Part shown: piece by piece, positions 52,827 through 61,375 of the stretch
How the letters are laid out: every line of letters starts with the position of its first letter
Numbering within the stretch: position 1 is the first letter of the stretch
NCBI GenBank assembly: GCA_963675655.1
Contig: OY776489.1
Span: 1,798,001-1,862,000, forward strand
DNA: 64,000 nucleotides
Direction of reading: 5' to 3'
Source: CAXXOK01 sp963675655
GTDB taxonomy: Bacteria; Bacillota; Clostridia; Christensenellales; Aristaeellaceae
Notes under the pieces: model-generated
Databases searched by the model: none
Told to the model about the DNA's origin: nothing
The model's input: only the letters and a program-made list of their open reading frames with translations
Position numbers and translations under genes: made by a program

Positions 52827-52862
52827 TAATATCCCTCCCCATGAATATAGTATACCACATAT

Positions 52863-52950
52863 ATACACTTGATTCAAGTGCATTTTCGACAGAATATACA
52901 CTGTTTTTGTGTGTATATTGTCAATATACATACACCATATTTAAGTGTAT
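52863..52950. promoter_or_regulatory. Three operator-like sites ATACAC-N9-GTGTAT
   Basis: Sites at 52863-52883 (right arm GTGCAT), 52896-52916 and 52930-52950, each 21 bp with a 9-base spacer, centre-to-centre 33 and 34 bp (about three helical turns). They lie in the divergent gap between the HTH regulator and the small-gene operon. Confidence 0.8.
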
Positions 52951-52997
52951 ACTTTAATCACGGTAAGGGAAGCACCGAAGCAAGGGAGGGCACCACA

Positions 52998-53252
52998 ATG
53001 AAGTACAACCGTAGCGAGATCATGAAAGCCGCTTGGAGGAACCACCGCTGCTACGCCGTGAGCTTTTCCGAAGCCCTGCGCATGGCATGGTACGAAGCAA
53101 AGAAGGCCGTTGCACGTTACAACGTGTTCGGCTTCCGAATCCATGATGATTCTATGGTGCAACTGCTGGCCAACGTTGCGAACTACGCCGCACAAGAGTG
53201 TAAGTACCTGAACCGCTACCGTTACGACATCATTACAATCAAAGCAGCATAA
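52998..53252 (+). CDS. Small phage/ICE-type protein
   Basis: 84 aa from ATG 52998 with GGGAGGG at 52984-52990. Basic-aromatic (EIMKAAWRNHRCYAVSFSEA LRMAWYEAKKAVARYN), no known domain. Resembles small accessory proteins common near recombinases in clostridial elements. First gene of the right-end operon. Confidence 0.7.
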   Translation: MKYNRSEIMKAAWRNHRCYAVSFSEALRMAWYEAKKAVARYNVFGFRIHDDSMVQLLANVANYAAQECKYLNRYRYDIITIKAA

Positions 53253-53265
53253 GGAGGATCACACA

Positions 53266-53541
53266 ATGAGTATTCAAGAGATCGAGAGAAAAGCCCGGGA
53301 GCTGAAGGAACTGCAGCGGATGCAAGAGGAACTGGCGGAGGAGATCACCGCAGCCCAGGAAGAAATCAAAGCTAAGATGACCGCACAGGGCACGGGAAGC
53401 CTCACGGCTGGTGCATTCAAGATCACATGGAAGCCGATCACCAGCAACCGTCTGGATGCCTCCGTGCTTAAAAAGGAACTGCCGGAGCTTGCCGAGTGCT
53501 TCACCAAGATCACCACCAGTAGGCGCTTCATTGTGGTATAA
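53266..53541 (+). CDS. Small coiled-coil phage protein, YqaJ-C-terminal-like
   Basis: 91 aa from ATG 53266 (AAGGAGG upstream, 13 bp after previous gene). Residues 1-45 are coiled coil (LKELQRMQEELAEEITAAQE). The remainder AFKITWKPITSNRLDASVLK and ITTSRRFIV resembles the tail found behind YqaJ-type phage recombinases or on small companion proteins. Likely a remnant recombination accessory. Confidence 0.7.
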   Translation: MSIQEIERKARELKELQRMQEELAEEITAAQEEIKAKMTAQGTGSLTAGAFKITWKPITSNRLDASVLKKELPELAECFTKITTSRRFIVV

Positions 53542-53661
53542 AAAGAGCCGCTAACGTGGTGGAACACGCAAGCGGCAAACTCAACCATCAGAGCGGTGGA
53601 GCCTTCAACAAGGTGAGTATATCACCCTCCGCCGCTCTGGTCAACAGAAAGGGGTTATATT

Positions 53662-54141
53662 GTGAACGAACCCTTACAGCATTCTACGAAATACTGCATT
53701 TATTCAAAACTGGCGGGGATCCAGAATGAGAAGTCACTAACATTTATCAGCCAAGTGGTGAATGCTCTCTATCTCAAAGAACCAATGGCGGAGGGCGACC
53801 AGGGCATGTTATATCAATACCATCAAGCTATCGAGGCTTGCGCACAGCAGACGGAAGTCTGTCCCGAAACACCACCCACCAAGCACATCAGCCCGCGTGA
53901 GGCCGACATGGCTAACCTGCTCCGCTACGCCGGAGGGCTTACCGATCGTCACTTACATCTTACAGCGGTTTCCGCTCGCACCTATGCCGCAATAGAGTAC
54001 GAGGCCGGACAAAAGCCCGCCGAACAGGAAAGCTGGCTTGATAAAGCGCGTGCCCTGCTGCCAAAACTGACCGACAAAGAGCAGGAAGCCGTGTACTGGC
54101 GGATCAACACTATGATGGTGTACAGGAACGGGAACGATTAA
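53662..54141 (+). CDS. Island protein of unknown function
   Basis: 159 aa from GTG 53662 (AAAGGGG upstream). Soluble, helical. Contains ISPREADMANLLRYAGGLTD and WLDKARALLPKLTDKEQEAV, but no recognised domain. Last gene before attR. Confidence 0.6.
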   Translation: MNEPLQHSTKYCIYSKLAGIQNEKSLTFISQVVNALYLKEPMAEGDQGMLYQYHQAIEACAQQTEVCPETPPTKHISPREADMANLLRYAGGLTDRHLHLTAVSARTYAAIEYEAGQKPAEQESWLDKARALLPKLTDKEQEAVYWRINTMMVYRNGND

Positions 54142-54300
54142 CCGGCAGGCGATAGCAACGTGGCGGAGGGTGCACCTCCGCCGTTTTCATGCCATAGTCT
54201 GTGTACGGCATACCTTAACAAAACTTAACCTTTTTAACGGCGTATGTTATCAAGGGGAGAAAATATGGAATAATGCGAGAACGAGAAAGATTGATTTAAG

Positions 54301-54346
54301 CCTACAGTTTTACCTTCAATATGCCTACAGTTTTGCCTACAGTTTA
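54301..54346. promoter_or_regulatory. Direct repeats near attR, candidate integrase arm sites
   Basis: Three CCTACAGTTT copies at 54301, 54324 and 54336, the same motif as at 44264 and 44276 inside attL. The surrounding 54142-54459 has no gene. Confidence 0.5.
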
Positions 54347-54459
54347 GGATGCTTACTATTTCGTGCTGTTTCATCAGCAAATGTGAAAACGTTGATTTAT
54401 AAGGATATTATTTGCATCCAATTGCATCGATTCGCTGTTGTTTTTGGGATGATAACAAA

Positions 54460-54520
54460 TTCAAGTCCTGTTTCCCGCACCAAAGCAAAAGCCCTGTAAC
54501 GTAACAGTTACAGGGCTTTT
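54460..54520. repeat. attR of the tRNA-Leu island
   Basis: Second copy of the 61-bp attachment sequence: 3' end of tRNA-Leu plus its terminator hairpin, with no tRNA 5' part. Differs from attL by one A indel and one G/A change. Confidence 0.93.
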
Positions 54521-54646
54521 ACTTGATTTTCATATGAGATTATTGGATGTTTTTATGTCCATACGAGCAGAACCGGCTTTATGAGCACCCTTTTGCTGCT
54601 TTCTTCGCTCTCCTCATCCACTACTTGCCAGGCAGGTCTAGCACTG

Positions 54647-55372
54647 TTACTGATCTTTCTTATTGGCTTGATCCAGTTCTCTCATGTACCCGGCTGTAAT
54701 AATACCTGCCGGCAAAGCGATGATAGCAATACCAAACAGAGCAGAAACCATGGTTACAACTCGCCCTGCTGTGCTGATAGGGTAAATATCTCCATAGCCC
54801 ATGGTTGTGAGTGAAACAGTCGCCCAGTACACCGCTGTAAAAAAGTTGTTAAACGAATCAGGTTCAATGCTAAAAATGACAAGAGCGGAAATTAAGATAT
54901 AGGCAACTGCAAGGGTTAAAACAGCAAGGAGAGCCGCTTTTTCCTTTTTAAATACGGTGATGATGATTAAAAAACTCTTTGAATAGCGTAAAACTTTAAA
55001 TACCCGGAATACTCTGAACGCACGAATCAATCTGAAAATTCGCAGTAATTTCAAGCCTTTGTCCAGCATTGCAATAGAGGGCAAAATCGAGAGCAGATCG
55101 ATGATGGCCATAAAGGAAAAAGGGTAGCGTAAAAATGAGGATATGGATTTTTTGCTATATTTAATATCAGCCGTGCAAAGACGTAAAAGATAATCAATGA
55201 TAAATATCGTTACCGCAATTTTATCTATGATGGTAAAAACCATGGAATCCTGTTTAAAAGCCAGCGGAATTATACTGGCGATGATGACAAGCACCATGGA
55301 ATAATCATATATCGTGCTCCAAGTGTTTGATCCGTCTGAAAGTTCAACGATCTTATATATCCTTTGCCGCAC
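54647..55372 (-). CDS. Voltage-gated-type potassium channel
   Basis: 241 aa, six-helix Kv/KvLm-like channel. S1-S3 (YSMVLVIIASIIPLAF, IIDKIAVTIFIIDYLLRLC, FMAIIDLLSILPSIAM), S4 with periodic arginines RIFRLIRAFRVFRVFKVLRY, S5, pore with selectivity filter TTMGYGD, and S6 VTMVSALFGIAIIALPAGII. Complete length. Lies between attR and a degenerate third att copy, in low-GC DNA, so possibly imported by an earlier insertion. No good ribosome site is visible before ATG 55372. Confidence 0.92.
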   Translation of the reverse strand: MRQRIYKIVELSDGSNTWSTIYDYSMVLVIIASIIPLAFKQDSMVFTIIDKIAVTIFIIDYLLRLCTADIKYSKKSISSFLRYPFSFMAIIDLLSILPSIAMLDKGLKLLRIFRLIRAFRVFRVFKVLRYSKSFLIIITVFKKEKAALLAVLTLAVAYILISALVIFSIEPDSFNNFFTAVYWATVSLTTMGYGDIYPISTAGRVVTMVSALFGIAIIALPAGIITAGYMRELDQANKKDQ

Positions 55373-55954
55373 AGGCTGTTCCTCCGTTTGTTCTCATTCG
55401 TCTTCCGATAGGCGCGCAGATTCCCGCAGGAGAGTATGCGCCAAGCCGTTTATTGATTCCTTTTGCGTATGCCGCGGGGTTTTATTGTGCCTTTGCATCC
55501 TTTAGGCACTCATAGCGAGATTGCTATATTTATTCTTCATGTATGGAGTGATTTCCTTTCCCGGCGTTCGTGCTGCCGGTCGCAGCGTTGCTTAGCAGCA
55601 TCGGTTGGGGTGAGTAAACACAGCTTCAATGGGGGACATGGACTTGGTTTACCTGTTTATGGTTACGCATGCTATAAAGAGGCAGCCTTTAACCGTGATA
55701 CAATAGGCGGTATTCCTGCAACGGTGTTGTGATACTGCCGATAAAGCAGTATGCACGCTTTACGAAGCATGGGGTAAGCGTGGCAATCATGCAATCCCCA
55801 AATACGAGTATCAAGAATGGCAATAAGCGCTGACTTCACTTGATAATGCCCATGCTCCTTATAACAGAGATAAGCCGCACTGAACAGCGGAATAAAATAC
55901 CGCTTACGCTTTGCCGGGCATAAGGCGCAAAGAAAAGAAGCCGTTACATGCAAA
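55373..55954. other. Low-GC stretch without a supportable gene
   Basis: Open frames exist (one on the minus strand at 55672-55992 runs over the att-like scar) but none has a ribosome site and a recognisable domain. Looks like decayed island DNA. Confidence 0.45.
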
Positions 55955-56007
55955 GCTTGTTTCCCACAGCATAGCAAGTCCCTGCAACGCATCTGTTACA
56001 GGGCTTT
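55955..56007. repeat. Degenerate third att-like copy
   Basis: GCTTGTTTCCCACAGCA, TAGCAAGTCCCTGCAACGC and ATCTGTTACAGGGCTTTT align end to end with attR (54467-54520) with scattered changes. It keeps the tRNA 3'-end and terminator order. Confidence 0.7.
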
Positions 56008-56325
56008 TGCTATGTCTGTAATCTTGGTTGATTTTCGTTTTATTCCAATAGATCCTTTTTCCTATTCTCCTATGTAAATGTCGCGATCTTATATCATTCA
56101 ATCGTTATGGGTGTGAAGTATGCTTACAATCTTTCTCACCGAATCAGTAGGTAATTATCGTTTTTGCATTCTAAACAGGGATCGAATCCTTCGAATGATG
56201 CTCTGCGGCAGGCACTGGAATACAATTGACTTTTTAAGGAGAATGCTGGGAATATAATGAAAAGGCGGAGGGATTAGCGCACTTAAACTGTTTTAGGCAC
56301 GATGCCGCTGTTACCGTTTTTAAGA
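56008..56325. other. Intergenic gap of ~320 bp
   Basis: No gene or clear terminator seen between the att-like scar and the carbonic anhydrase stop. Confidence 0.45.
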
Positions 56326-56874
56326 TCAATCCAGAGGATCAAGGCGTCCTGTTTCAGGGTCCATCAAATAGCCGGACACTTCTATATCCGCAGGCATTAA
56401 TGGATGCTCGCGAATCATACGTACGGACTCGCATACCGAGCGCTGTGGATCATCAAACCCGTGAAGCCACTTATGCATATCAATGCCGCAAAACTCGATA
56501 AAATCGAGTGCCTCCTGCCGTACTCCGCGAGCTTTCATGGTTTCTATCAACTTCATGGGGTCAATGTTTTGCATTCCGCAGTCGTAATGGCCAATTACCA
56601 GTATTTCGTTTACCCCAAGTTCATATACGGCTACCAGCAGGCTGCGCATAACGCTTCCGAAAGGGTGGGAAATCATCCCGCCGGCGTTTTTGATGAGCTT
56701 TACATCCCCATTGCGAAAGTTAAGCGCTGCTGGAAGCAACGCGGTGAGCCGTGTATCCATACAGGACAGGATGGCGATATGCTTATCCGGGTACTTGGTG
56801 GTTAAAAAGGGCTCGTATTTTTTACCCGTCACAAACGTGGCGTTGTACTGTAAAATCTCATCCCGTAGAGACAT
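56326..56874 (-). CDS. Beta-class carbonic anhydrase
   Basis: 182 aa from ATG 56874 (GGAGG seven bases upstream). Zinc ligands and dyad: CMDTRLTALLP (C39, D41, R43), IGHYDCGM (H, C), plus IKNAGGMISHPFGSVMRSL. Catalyses CO2/bicarbonate interconversion in the cytosol. Single gene on the minus strand; no signal peptide. Confidence 0.93.
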   Translation of the reverse strand: MSLRDEILQYNATFVTGKKYEPFLTTKYPDKHIAILSCMDTRLTALLPAALNFRNGDVKLIKNAGGMISHPFGSVMRSLLVAVYELGVNEILVIGHYDCGMQNIDPMKLIETMKARGVRQEALDFIEFCGIDMHKWLHGFDDPQRSVCESVRMIREHPLMPADIEVSGYLMDPETGRLDPLD

Positions 56875-57156
56875 AAACATACCTCCGTATGCATCCATAG
56901 AGGGGGTGCCCGTACTTGCCGCTAAAATATGAACAGGCAGGCGGGTTATGCGAGCATTATAGCATACAAAAAACGCATCACAAAGTGTTTTCGCCCCGGT
57001 TGTACAAGCGAAGAAAGAATCATTTGGTTTAACACCCAATTGTGTAAAAGTGCAAGGGTCTCTTTTGTGGGGGAAGCAGGTAATTGCTCCACGGCTGCTT
57101 GAACAAAGTGAAAACCAGCGCCTGTATAACGCTGGTAATGATTAACCCGCATAGGG
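56875..57156. other. Gap between carbonic anhydrase and nucleotidase genes
   Basis: 282 bp; upstream region of the carbonic anhydrase gene. The frame extends in, but no gene is supported. Confidence 0.35.
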
Positions 57157-58713
57157 TTAGTTCGTGCTATTTCGCTTATAGGAGGTCTGGCTGTTTTTAT
57201 GCTGCGCGTCTGTTCCATTCGGCAGAATCACCATATAGGGCGTTGCTGCGGGAATCTCGACTTGTTTATGGTCGCCAAGATAGTTGAGGATTAGCTCGCT
57301 TACCTCGGTTTGTACCTCCCGCAGCCGCGGGCAAGGCAGATAACAATCGAAATTACCGGCACCGGTAGCGCGGTAATTGTTCATCACCAGTGACAGGGTT
57401 TCTTCCGCGCCGATGGGCTTACCCTGATAGGTAAGCGTGGTTACGCGGCTGCCGATGGGGCGCCGCAGATCGAACGTATAGGTAATGCCGTAAAAAAAGT
57501 CGTAATTGTAGTGGGCTTCTTTGGGCTTGGTAAAGGCTTCGCCGATCGTAAGTGCGCCATCCTGCGCAACCTGAAAATACGTGGCGCACTGCTCCAGTGC
57601 TTCGCGCAGCACCTGCCCGGTAACCTGCAACACAACCAGCGTGTTGGAGTAGGGATAGCTGGCCACCACATCCCGCACGGTTACCTTGGCGCGGAAGCCG
57701 CTTACCTCGTTGCCTAGCGCCGTACAGGATACTTGCGCCCCTGTGGCTTCCAGCTGCACACGGTTAATAAAATCCGCAATGGGAGAGCCGTGCAGCGCCA
57801 TCGGCAGTTTCTCCTCCGGCGGCAGGGGGCGTGAAAGCGACCCGATGGGCGTATCCAGCCATGCGGATACGTCGGCATAGAGGCGCTGCTCCCACGGCTG
57901 TATGGCGGGCGGCGCATCTGGCGTGCACAGGCGGGAGGTAATATCTCCTTTGCCATCCACCGTCAAGTGAATATAGGCTTTGGCGTTGCAGGGCGTCTGC
58001 GCGATGTGGGTACCGTGGATGACGCGGTTGGCTATGGCGATGTGCTGGTGTCCCGTGAGCAGAATATCAAACGGGAACTCCTCGCACAGCCGCCAGCCGA
58101 TGTTCTCGTCGGTATGGCTTACGGGTTTTCCGGTATCCATATCCCGTTCAAACCCGCCGTGATACAGCCCGATCAGGAGATCGGTTTTTCCTTGTAGAGC
58201 GGCTACAGCCTCCCGTGCGGCGGCGAGGGTATCGGTTACCGATAACTGCGTAAGGTTTTCTGGCCGCTCCCACACATTGACCCAGTGCGTTATGATGCCG
58301 ATAATCCCGATGCGCAGGCCGTTTTCCAGCGTATGCACGGTATAGGGGAGAATAGGCAAGCTGCCGGTTTGATCCTGCACATTCGCGCACAGGCACGTTG
58401 CATGGGAGCGGGTCAGATAGTCGCGCAGGGTTTCAAAGCCGTAGTTAAAATCGTGATTGCCAAGGGTGATGTAGTCGTAGCCCAAATCGTTCATCACATC
58501 GGCGCAGGGCATGGGCAGCCCTTTTGTGCGGCAGTAATAAGTGAGGGGCGAACCCTGCAGCGTATCGCCGCCGTCCAGCACGAGCGTGTTGCCATTCTTG
58601 GGAAAACGCATGCGTAAAAGCCCCTGTGCAAGGGGCTTTTCGCTGATAAAATCGGTCGGGTACACATAGCCGTGCGTATCCGAGGTAAAGTAAAGGGTCA
58701 GACGGTTTTGCAT
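57157..58713 (-). CDS. 5'-nucleotidase / cyclic phosphodiesterase family (UshA/YfkN-like)
   Basis: 518 aa. N-terminal metallophosphatase: YFTSDTHGYVYPT, DGGDTLQGSPL, TLGNHDFNYG, LLTGHQHIAIAN. C-terminal 5_nucleotid_C domain with YPYSNTLVVLQVTGQ and NNYRATGAGNFDCYL. No signal peptide is seen (starts MQNRLTLYFTSDTH), unlike exported UshA, so it may act in the cytosol. One base after the second phnE, so part of the phn operon, suggesting release of phosphate from imported esters. Confidence 0.9.
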   Translation of the reverse strand: MQNRLTLYFTSDTHGYVYPTDFISEKPLAQGLLRMRFPKNGNTLVLDGGDTLQGSPLTYYCRTKGLPMPCADVMNDLGYDYITLGNHDFNYGFETLRDYLTRSHATCLCANVQDQTGSLPILPYTVHTLENGLRIGIIGIITHWVNVWERPENLTQLSVTDTLAAAREAVAALQGKTDLLIGLYHGGFERDMDTGKPVSHTDENIGWRLCEEFPFDILLTGHQHIAIANRVIHGTHIAQTPCNAKAYIHLTVDGKGDITSRLCTPDAPPAIQPWEQRLYADVSAWLDTPIGSLSRPLPPEEKLPMALHGSPIADFINRVQLEATGAQVSCTALGNEVSGFRAKVTVRDVVASYPYSNTLVVLQVTGQVLREALEQCATYFQVAQDGALTIGEAFTKPKEAHYNYDFFYGITYTFDLRRPIGSRVTTLTYQGKPIGAEETLSLVMNNYRATGAGNFDCYLPCPRLREVQTEVSELILNYLGDHKQVEIPAATPYMVILPNGTDAQHKNSQTSYKRNSTN

Positions 58714-58714
58714 G

Positions 58715-59533
58715 TTAACCTCTCGCCAGCTTTTTACGGACTTTGGTGGAAAACAGCTCGATTAGCAGCATCAGCACGATCATGCCGAACAGGAACGCGC
58801 CTACCATGCTCCAGCGGCGGCTGTTGATGCACTGGATCAGCGCTGCGCCGATGCCGCCCGCGCCGACGATGCCCAGCGTGGTGGCATCTTTGATGTTGAT
58901 ATCGAAGCGGTAGATAATGGTAGAGATGAAGTTGGCGTACAGTTGCGGTAAAATGCCATAGCGGATTTTCTGGAACGTGGTGCACCCGGCAGCGTCCAGA
59001 CTTTCCAGTATTTTGGTATCCAAATCCTCAATGGCGTTGATGTACATTTTACTGATCATGCCGATGGAGCAGATGCTTTGTGTGACTACGCCGCAGAAAG
59101 GCCCCGGACCGGTAACGCGAATCCACACCAGCGCCCACACAAGGCTGGGAATGGTGCGAATGAGCAGGATAAAGGCGCGAACGAGGAACGCCACCCACTT
59201 TGGCACGATGTTTTCGCTAGCCAGAAAGCTGAACGGCACCGCCAGCAGCCCGCCGATCAACGTGCCCAGCACGGCGATGGCGACGGTTTGCAGCAGCAGG
59301 TAGGGCACGCCGTTCACAGACATGTCAAACAGCAGGTTTTGATCGGGATGTACGATGCCGTATACGATGCCATAGGCGACCTCGGTGCCTTTAACGGCAA
59401 GCCCTTTAAAGTTGACGGCGCTGGACGACCAGCCCAGTAAAACGGCCATCAAGAGAACGATAAGGGTATAAATCCACCATCGCTTCGGCTTGGTTTCGTA
59501 CATCGCCTCGATGGGATTGATGGTTCTTTGCAT
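58715..59533 (-). CDS. phnE: Phosphonate/phosphate-ester ABC permease PhnE, second copy
   Basis: 272 aa, six transmembrane helices. EAA-type loop DLDTKILESLDAAGCTTFQK followed by ILPQLYANFISTIIYRFDIN, and GIVGAGGIGAAL match PhnE. RBS GGAGG before ATG 59533; 12 bp after the first phnE. Forms a heterodimeric channel with the preceding gene product. Confidence 0.93.
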   Translation of the reverse strand: MQRTINPIEAMYETKPKRWWIYTLIVLLMAVLLGWSSSAVNFKGLAVKGTEVAYGIVYGIVHPDQNLLFDMSVNGVPYLLLQTVAIAVLGTLIGGLLAVPFSFLASENIVPKWVAFLVRAFILLIRTIPSLVWALVWIRVTGPGPFCGVVTQSICSIGMISKMYINAIEDLDTKILESLDAAGCTTFQKIRYGILPQLYANFISTIIYRFDINIKDATTLGIVGAGGIGAALIQCINSRRWSMVGAFLFGMIVLMLLIELFSTKVRKKLARG

Positions 59534-59545
59534 ACGTCGGCCTCC

Positions 59546-60394
59546 CTAGCTGAGTTTTCTGCGCAGATATTGGCTGGTATTTTCGATGATCAGCACCACC
59601 ACGAACAGCGTGAGCAATACCATGCCCAGCCCTTCATAATCGCGGAAGCCGACCCGGTCGTTGATTAAAATACCCAAGCCGCCCGCGCCGACATAACCCA
59701 GTATAGATGCGGCACGAATGTTGATTTCAAACGAATACAGGCAATGCGAAAGGTAGGTGGGCAGCACCTGCGGAAACACCGCGCTCCAGAAGGCTTGAAA
59801 TTTCGTTGCGCCCAGTGCTTCCATGGCTTCGAATGCGCCCATATCAATGGTTTCGATGCTTTCATACAGCATCTTGGTGACAATGCCGAAGGTGAAGATG
59901 GTAATAGCGACTGTACCGGCGAAGGTGCCAAGCCCGAACATCAGCGCGGAAATGGAGGCGATGACCAGCGTTGGCAGCGTACGCACAATGTTGAGCAGCA
60001 CACGCAGCAGCGCCACAACAAATCCGTTTTTGATGATGTTGGTGGAGGCGGCTACCGCGAAAGGCAGTGCCAGCAGCGAACCGACAACGGAGCCCAGCAC
60101 GGACATTTTAATAGTGTCCAGCAGCGGGTCCAGCACTTTGCCGAAATAACTCCATTTGGGGTTGAAAATCTTGGAGAGGATGACGGTGAACTGGTGGCCG
60201 CGCTTAATGAGAATCGCAATATCAAACTCCGTTAAAATGACCGATGCCCACACAACCAGCGCCAGCACGAGCACAATCAGCCATGCGCGGGAACGGGGTT
60301 TTTCCACGGTGTGACCGTCTACGGTCATGGTGCGCGGCGGAAAAATACGGTCAAACAGTGCCACTTTGGAGGCAGAGGCTTCATCCCTAGGCAT
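59546..60394 (-). CDS. phnE: Phosphonate/phosphate-ester ABC permease PhnE, first copy
   Basis: 282 aa from ATG 60394 (GGAGG ten bases upstream). N-terminal cytoplasmic ~40 residues, helix AWLIVLVLALVVWASVILT, then the PhnE core: FEAMEALGATKFQAFWSAVF PQVLPTYLSHCLYSFEINIR AASILGYVGAGGLG. Five bases separate it from the phnC stop, so translation is coupled. Confidence 0.93.
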   Translation of the reverse strand: MPRDEASASKVALFDRIFPPRTMTVDGHTVEKPRSRAWLIVLVLALVVWASVILTEFDIAILIKRGHQFTVILSKIFNPKWSYFGKVLDPLLDTIKMSVLGSVVGSLLALPFAVAASTNIIKNGFVVALLRVLLNIVRTLPTLVIASISALMFGLGTFAGTVAITIFTFGIVTKMLYESIETIDMGAFEAMEALGATKFQAFWSAVFPQVLPTYLSHCLYSFEINIRAASILGYVGAGGLGILINDRVGFRDYEGLGMVLLTLFVVVLIIENTSQYLRRKLS

Positions 60395-60399
60395 TGGGT

Positions 60400-61239
60400 T
60401 TACGCCTCCTTCTCTTCGGGCGTACCCGCCTGCGGCTGCGTCTTGGCCTGTGCAATGGCCTGTGCGTCCTTGGCACATTGCTCATCGGCGGCTTTGGGTA
60501 CGGGTGCGCCATTATAGATAATATCCAACACCTTGTCGGTTACCTGATCCACCGGCCCGTCGTAGACAATTTCGCCCGCGCGGATGCCGATAACGCGGTC
60601 GGCAAAATCCAGCGCCAGGTCAACATGGTGGATGTTGATGAGGATGGAGATATTCAGTTCTTTATTAATGCGTTTAAAGTCGTTCATCACCTGATTGGCG
60701 GTTACGGGGTCCAGCGCCGCCACAGGCTCGTCCGCCAGAATCACGGTTGGGTTTTGGTTTAAGGTGCGCGCCAGCGCCACGCGCTGCTGCTGCCCGCCGG
60801 AAAGCTGATCGCACCGCGTATAGGCTTTATCCAGTATGCCTACCTTGTCTAGCGCGGCCAGTGCGGCAAGCTCCTGCTTTTTGGTAAAAATGCCGAACAG
60901 TACGCGGAAAAAGTTCATATCCGGCACCATGGAGGTGAGCACGTTTTTAATAACGGTGGAACGGGTGACGAGGTTAAAGGATTGGAAAATCATGCCGATA
61001 TGGCGGCGAAAGCGCCGCAACGCCTTGCCCCGAAGGGTCATAACGTCTACGCCGTCCACCAACACTTGCCCCTCAGTAACATCAATCATGCGGTTAATGG
61101 TGCGAATCAGCGTCGATTTACCCGCGCCGGAAAGGCCGATGATCGCCACAAACTCTCCCTGTTCAATTTTAAGGTTGACATTTTTAAGGCCTTGGACGCC
61201 GTTGGGATAGGTTTTTCCGGTTTGGATAAATTCGATCAT
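60400..61239 (-). CDS. phnC: Phosphonate ABC transporter ATP-binding protein
   Basis: 279 aa. ATG 61239 is preferred (GAAGAGG seven bases upstream) over ATG 61245, which overlaps the ribosome site. Walker A GLSGAGKSTLIRTINRM, Q-loop GMIFQSFNLV, signature LSGGQQQRVALARTLN, Walker B ILADEPVAALDP, H-loop INIHHVDLAL, all PhnC-like. A 30-residue Ala/Gln/Lys C-terminal tail is unusual. Confidence 0.94.
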   Translation of the reverse strand: MIEFIQTGKTYPNGVQGLKNVNLKIEQGEFVAIIGLSGAGKSTLIRTINRMIDVTEGQVLVDGVDVMTLRGKALRRFRRHIGMIFQSFNLVTRSTVIKNVLTSMVPDMNFFRVLFGIFTKKQELAALAALDKVGILDKAYTRCDQLSGGQQQRVALARTLNQNPTVILADEPVAALDPVTANQVMNDFKRINKELNISILINIHHVDLALDFADRVIGIRAGEIVYDGPVDQVTDKVLDIIYNGAPVPKAADEQCAKDAQAIAQAKTQPQAGTPEEKEA

Positions 61240-61329
61240 AGACATGCCTCTTCGCTCGTTAGTTTACGGTTTCTACTATAACATTTACATAGGGGATTGA
61301 CAATAATTCGTTATAAAACAAAAAAGAAA

Positions 61330-61355
61330 GGCGGTACGGTAAAAACCGTACCGCC
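61330..61355 (-). terminator. Hairpin between phnD and phnC
   Basis: Perfect 11-bp stem GGCGGTACGGT / ACCGTACCGCC with a 4-base loop; on the minus strand it is followed by TTTCTTTTTTG. A partial terminator here would give more binding protein than transporter. Confidence 0.8.
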
Positions 61356-61375
61356 GAAAGGGCATAGGCGGTTGC

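Larger units (their letters stand above)
44179..54520. mobile_element. Prophage-derived genomic island integrated in tRNA-Leu
   Basis: Bounded by the attL/attR duplication; ~10.3 kb and visibly lower in GC than the flanks. Left-to-right: interrupted tyrosine integrase (minus), XRE repressor (minus), excisionase, replisome organizer, sigma-like factor, broken antirepressor and small terminase, a three-gene nuclease-like/kinase/barrel operon (minus), a small protein, an HTH regulator with operators, and three small phage-type genes. No capsid, portal, tail or lysis genes remain, so it is a remnant carrying cargo rather than a functional phage. Confidence 0.9.

Noticed and set aside
55672..55992. 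106-codon minus-strand frame near the third att-like copy
   Set aside because: It reads through the att scar, has no ribosome site and no family I recognise.
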